Both the position numbers and the translations under genes were made by a program. From Candidatus Gastranaerophilales bacterium (GTDB lineage: Bacteria > Cyanobacteriota > Vampirovibrionia > Gastranaerophilales > Gastranaerophilaceae), in assembly GCA_944324205.1 (NCBI GenBank), contig CALUVK010000081.1, positions 1 to 6,866 on the forward strand: a stretch of DNA of 6,866 bases, read 5' to 3'. Position 1 is the first letter of the stretch; each line of letters begins with the position of its first letter. Below, in pieces: positions 4,688-6,866 of the stretch. Below the pieces are notes generated by a model, which was not told the DNA's origin, did not search any database, and was given only the letters and a program-made list of their open reading frames with translations.

Positions 4688-6559
4688 TCATTTCAACATT
4701 ACCATCAGCACTGAAATATCAGCTGGCTTAACGCCGCCAATTCTTGAAGCCTGGGCAAGGTTCGTGGGACGTATTTTTTCTAACTTTTCTCTAGTTTCTG
4801 TGGATATGTGTTTTATTTTAGAATAATCAATATTTTGAGGAATTTTGTATTTTTCTAGCTTTTCTGAGGTTTCAACTTGCATTTCCTGGCGTTTTATGTA
4901 TCCTTCATATTTTATTAAAACTTCAACCTCTTCAGTTATATCTTCGGGTAAGTTTAAATTTTTTGTTTCAATGTCGAGCTCTTTAAATATTTCATAATTA
5001 ATATTTGGTCTTTTTAAAAGCTCTGCAAGGCGCATACCTCGTTCTATATTTTCACCATACTTTGACAGAACCTCATTAACAATATTATTGGCAGGAATTT
5101 TTGTTTCTTTTAATCGTTCGATTTCTTTTTGTATTTTATATTGCTTATCTAAATATCTGTTATATTGCGCATCATCAATTAAACCAATTTTATACCCAAT
5201 TTCACTCAAGCGCGCATCTGCATTATCTTGTCTTAAAAGTAGCCTGTATTCAGAGCGCGATGTAAGCATTCTGTAAGGTTCTTGAATATCTTTTGTAACC
5301 AAATCATCAATTAAAGTTCCAATATACGAAGATGCACGTGAAAGTTCCAGCGGTTCTGAATTATTCAAATAATTAACAGCATTTATTCCGGCTATTAAAC
5401 CTTGAGCTGCAGCTTCTTCGTACCCGCTGGTACCATTAATCTGACCAGCAAAAAACAGTCCTTCAATATCCTTAGACATAAGAGAATGTTTTGTTTGTAT
5501 TGCCGGTACATAATCATATTCAACAGCATATGCAGGTTTTATAATATGAGCTTTTTCTAAGCCTGGAAGCGAACGCAGCATCTCTACCTGTACACACGCC
5601 GGAAGACTTGTAGAAAAACCTTGTATATAAACCTCATAAGTATTCAAACCTTCTGGTTCAATAAAAATATGATGCGAAGGGTTAGAAGCAAACCTTACAA
5701 TTTTATCTTCAATGGAAGGGCAGTAACGCGGTCCAACCCCTTGGATTAATCCTTGATACATTGGAGATTTATCAAGATTTGCTCTTATAATACTATGAGT
5801 TTCCTCATTTGTTCTGGTTAAATAACAAGGAACTTGCGGTCTTACAGGACGATTGGGCTTGAAAGAATAAAAACTCAACTTTTCATCTCCGGGTTGAATT
5901 TCCATTTTTGAATAATCAATAGTTCTTTTATCAACTCTTGCTGGAGTACCGGTTTTAAGTTTTTTAGTTTTAATTCCGTGTCTTCTTAGTGAATCAGATA
6001 ATCCGATTGCAGCACGTTCACCAAGTCTGCCTCCGGAGTATGCTTGTAAACCAACATACATTTTCCCTTCCAGAGAAGTCCCTGTAGTAAGTATTATGGC
6101 ATTACAGGAATATTCAAGTCCATATTCATCAACGGCACCTGTAATTTTTCCGTCTTTTACCTGAATTTCCGTAATACATGTTTGTTTAATCCAAATATTA
6201 TCAGTATTTTCAAGAATATTTCGCATATATTGCGTATATTCTTTTTTATCAGATTGTGCTCTTAAAGCCCGAACAGCTGGACCTTTTGAAGAATTTAAAG
6301 TTTTCATCTGGATATAAGTAGCATCAGCGGCTTCCCCCATAACACCGCCTAATGCATCTATTTCTCTAACAAGTGTTGATTTTGCAGGCCCTCCAATAGC
6401 AGGATTACAGGGCTGCAGGGCAATATTATCAACATTTAAAGTACACAATAAAACATTGCACCCTAATTTTGCAGCAGAAATGGCTGCCTCGCATCCGGCA
6501 TGACCGGCACCAACAACAATAACATCAAATTTATTATTTAAATAATCCGAGCTAGTCAT
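4688..6559 (-). CDS. mnmG: tRNA uridine-5-carboxymethylaminomethyl modification enzyme MnmG (GidA)
   Basis: MnmG, together with MnmE, modifies the wobble uridine of certain tRNAs using FAD, NADH and methylene-tetrahydrofolate. The 623-residue protein is full length. It has the N-terminal FAD-binding VGAGHAGCEAA (16-26), PCNPAIGGPAKS with C51 (50-61), the KGPAVRALRAQSDK segment (92-105), the second conserved Cys in GPRYCPSIEDK (C280), and NGTSGYEEAAAQGLIAG (375-391). The C-terminal helical domain ends with ASRIGGVKPADISVL (604-618), the MnmE/tRNA-interacting part. No frameshift or missing key residue is seen. A TATAAT ends six bases before the ATG and no Shine-Dalgarno is present, so the message may be leaderless. 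A strong terminator upstream separates it from the aminotransferase gene. The MnmE gene is not in this window. Confidence 0.98.
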   Translation of the reverse strand: MTSSDYLNNKFDVIVVGAGHAGCEAAISAAKLGCNVLLCTLNVDNIALQPCNPAIGGPAKSTLVREIDALGGVMGEAADATYIQMKTLNSSKGPAVRALRAQSDKKEYTQYMRNILENTDNIWIKQTCITEIQVKDGKITGAVDEYGLEYSCNAIILTTGTSLEGKMYVGLQAYSGGRLGERAAIGLSDSLRRHGIKTKKLKTGTPARVDKRTIDYSKMEIQPGDEKLSFYSFKPNRPVRPQVPCYLTRTNEETHSIIRANLDKSPMYQGLIQGVGPRYCPSIEDKIVRFASNPSHHIFIEPEGLNTYEVYIQGFSTSLPACVQVEMLRSLPGLEKAHIIKPAYAVEYDYVPAIQTKHSLMSKDIEGLFFAGQINGTSGYEEAAAQGLIAGINAVNYLNNSEPLELSRASSYIGTLIDDLVTKDIQEPYRMLTSRSEYRLLLRQDNADARLSEIGYKIGLIDDAQYNRYLDKQYKIQKEIERLKETKIPANNIVNEVLSKYGENIERGMRLAELLKRPNINYEIFKELDIETKNLNLPEDITEEVEVLIKYEGYIKRQEMQVETSEKLEKYKIPQNIDYSKIKHISTETREKLEKIRPTNLAQASRIGGVKPADISVLMVMLK

Positions 6560-6565
6560 AGTTTG

Positions 6566-6571
6566 ATTATA
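6566..6571 (-). promoter_or_regulatory. Perfect -10 box (TATAAT) six bases before the mnmG start
   Basis: On the minus strand TATAAT (6571 to 6566) is followed by CAAACT and then ATG at 6559, which puts the predicted first transcribed base on the A of ATG. The -35 position falls in the T-rich 3' arm of the preceding terminator and shows no good consensus. Confidence 0.55.
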
Positions 6572-6588
6572 CTACAAACCAGAAATCA

Positions 6589-6638
6589 AAAAACAAAAGA
6601 ACCGGATATTTTATTAAATATCCGGTTCTTTTGTTTTT
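6589..6638 (-). terminator. Strong, symmetric terminator after the aminotransferase gene
   Basis: A perfect 23-bp stem (6589-6611 with 6616-6638) has a TATT loop. The GC core AACCGGAT is flanked by A-rich and T-rich arms that supply the U-tract on either strand. It begins 12 bases past the stop of the minus-strand aminotransferase gene and ends before the mnmG promoter, insulating mnmG from read-through. Confidence 0.93.
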
Positions 6639-6650
6639 AATTACTTTAAA

Positions 6651-6866
6651 TTATACAGCAGCTTTTGATTTTTCAATACAATTAATAAGAGTAGAAGCTA
6701 CTGTTTTTTGTTCTTCTAAAGTTAATTCCGGGAACATTGGAAGAGAAATAACCATTTCCGTATCTTTTTCAGTATTTGGTAAAGTTCCTTTGCCCCATCC
6801 GAGATGTTCGTGAACTTTTTGAAGATGTAAAGGAATCGGATAATAAAGCATAGCACCAATTCCAGC
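6651..6866 (-). CDS. DegT/DnrJ/EryC1-family aminotransferase, C-terminal part only
   Basis: The last 71 residues of a PLP-dependent sugar aminotransferase-like protein are visible; the frame stays open to the window edge, so the start lies outside. The marks are GIGAMLYYPIPLHLQ near the cut end, then HLGWGKGTLPNTEK and the family-typical SLPMFPELTLEEQ, ending in a short helix and TAA. Members convert keto-sugar nucleotides to amino sugars for surface polysaccharides, O-antigen or flagellin glycans. The active-site Lys and PLP-binding region are upstream and cannot be checked, so the substrate cannot be named. A terminator follows directly, making this the last gene of its transcript. Confidence 0.88.
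   Translation of the reverse strand, partial: AGIGAMLYYPIPLHLQKVHEHLGWGKGTLPNTEKDTEMVISLPMFPELTLEEQKTVASTLINCIEKSKAAV

Overview
The window looks like a chromosomal stretch from an AT-rich, probably anaerobic bacterium using the standard code. My best guess is a gut Candidatus Gastranaerophilales/Melainabacteria-type lineage or a clostridial genome. This rests on base composition, a LepB with a single N-terminal anchor, a Crp/Fnr regulator with a Cys cluster, and a CcdA plus membrane-tethered thioredoxin pair. It is an inference from protein flavour, not a proof.

Left edge (1-368): no convincing gene. It holds two complete and one partial copy of a 109-bp direct repeat, then about 60 bp of unremarkable sequence, then a strong hairpin terminator. 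The terminator closes a minus-strand gene for a small membrane-anchored, Cys- and His-rich protein (369-701).

Redox block (702-2313): a C_GCAxxG_C_C family putative redox protein runs rightward (780-1226). It meets, with a 9-bp tail-to-tail overlap, the end of a leftward two-gene operon. That operon is a membrane-tethered thioredoxin-like protein (1921-2313) followed, with an 8-bp overlap, by a CcdA-type thiol-electron transporter (1218-1928). Together the operon can carry reducing power across the membrane to extracytoplasmic thiols.

Envelope block (2475-3910): after a 161-bp divergent intergenic region come a short polyprenyl synthetase-family protein with an altered second Asp-rich motif and, overlapping by ATGA, type I signal peptidase (lepB).

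Right part (3966-6866), all on the minus strand: the 3' end of a DegT/DnrJ/EryC1-type sugar aminotransferase, cut by the window edge, ends at a 23-bp-stem terminator. Then come mnmG (tRNA wobble-uridine modification) and a Crp/Fnr-family regulator 38 bp downstream of it.

No mobile element, CRISPR array, rRNA or tRNA gene was recognised, and most of the content is ordinary core metabolism. The most interesting signals are: several genes with a -10-like hexamer 6-7 bp before ATG and no Shine-Dalgarno (possible leaderless mRNAs); the degenerate prenyl synthase coupled to lepB; the Cys/His-rich small membrane protein; and the 109-bp repeat.
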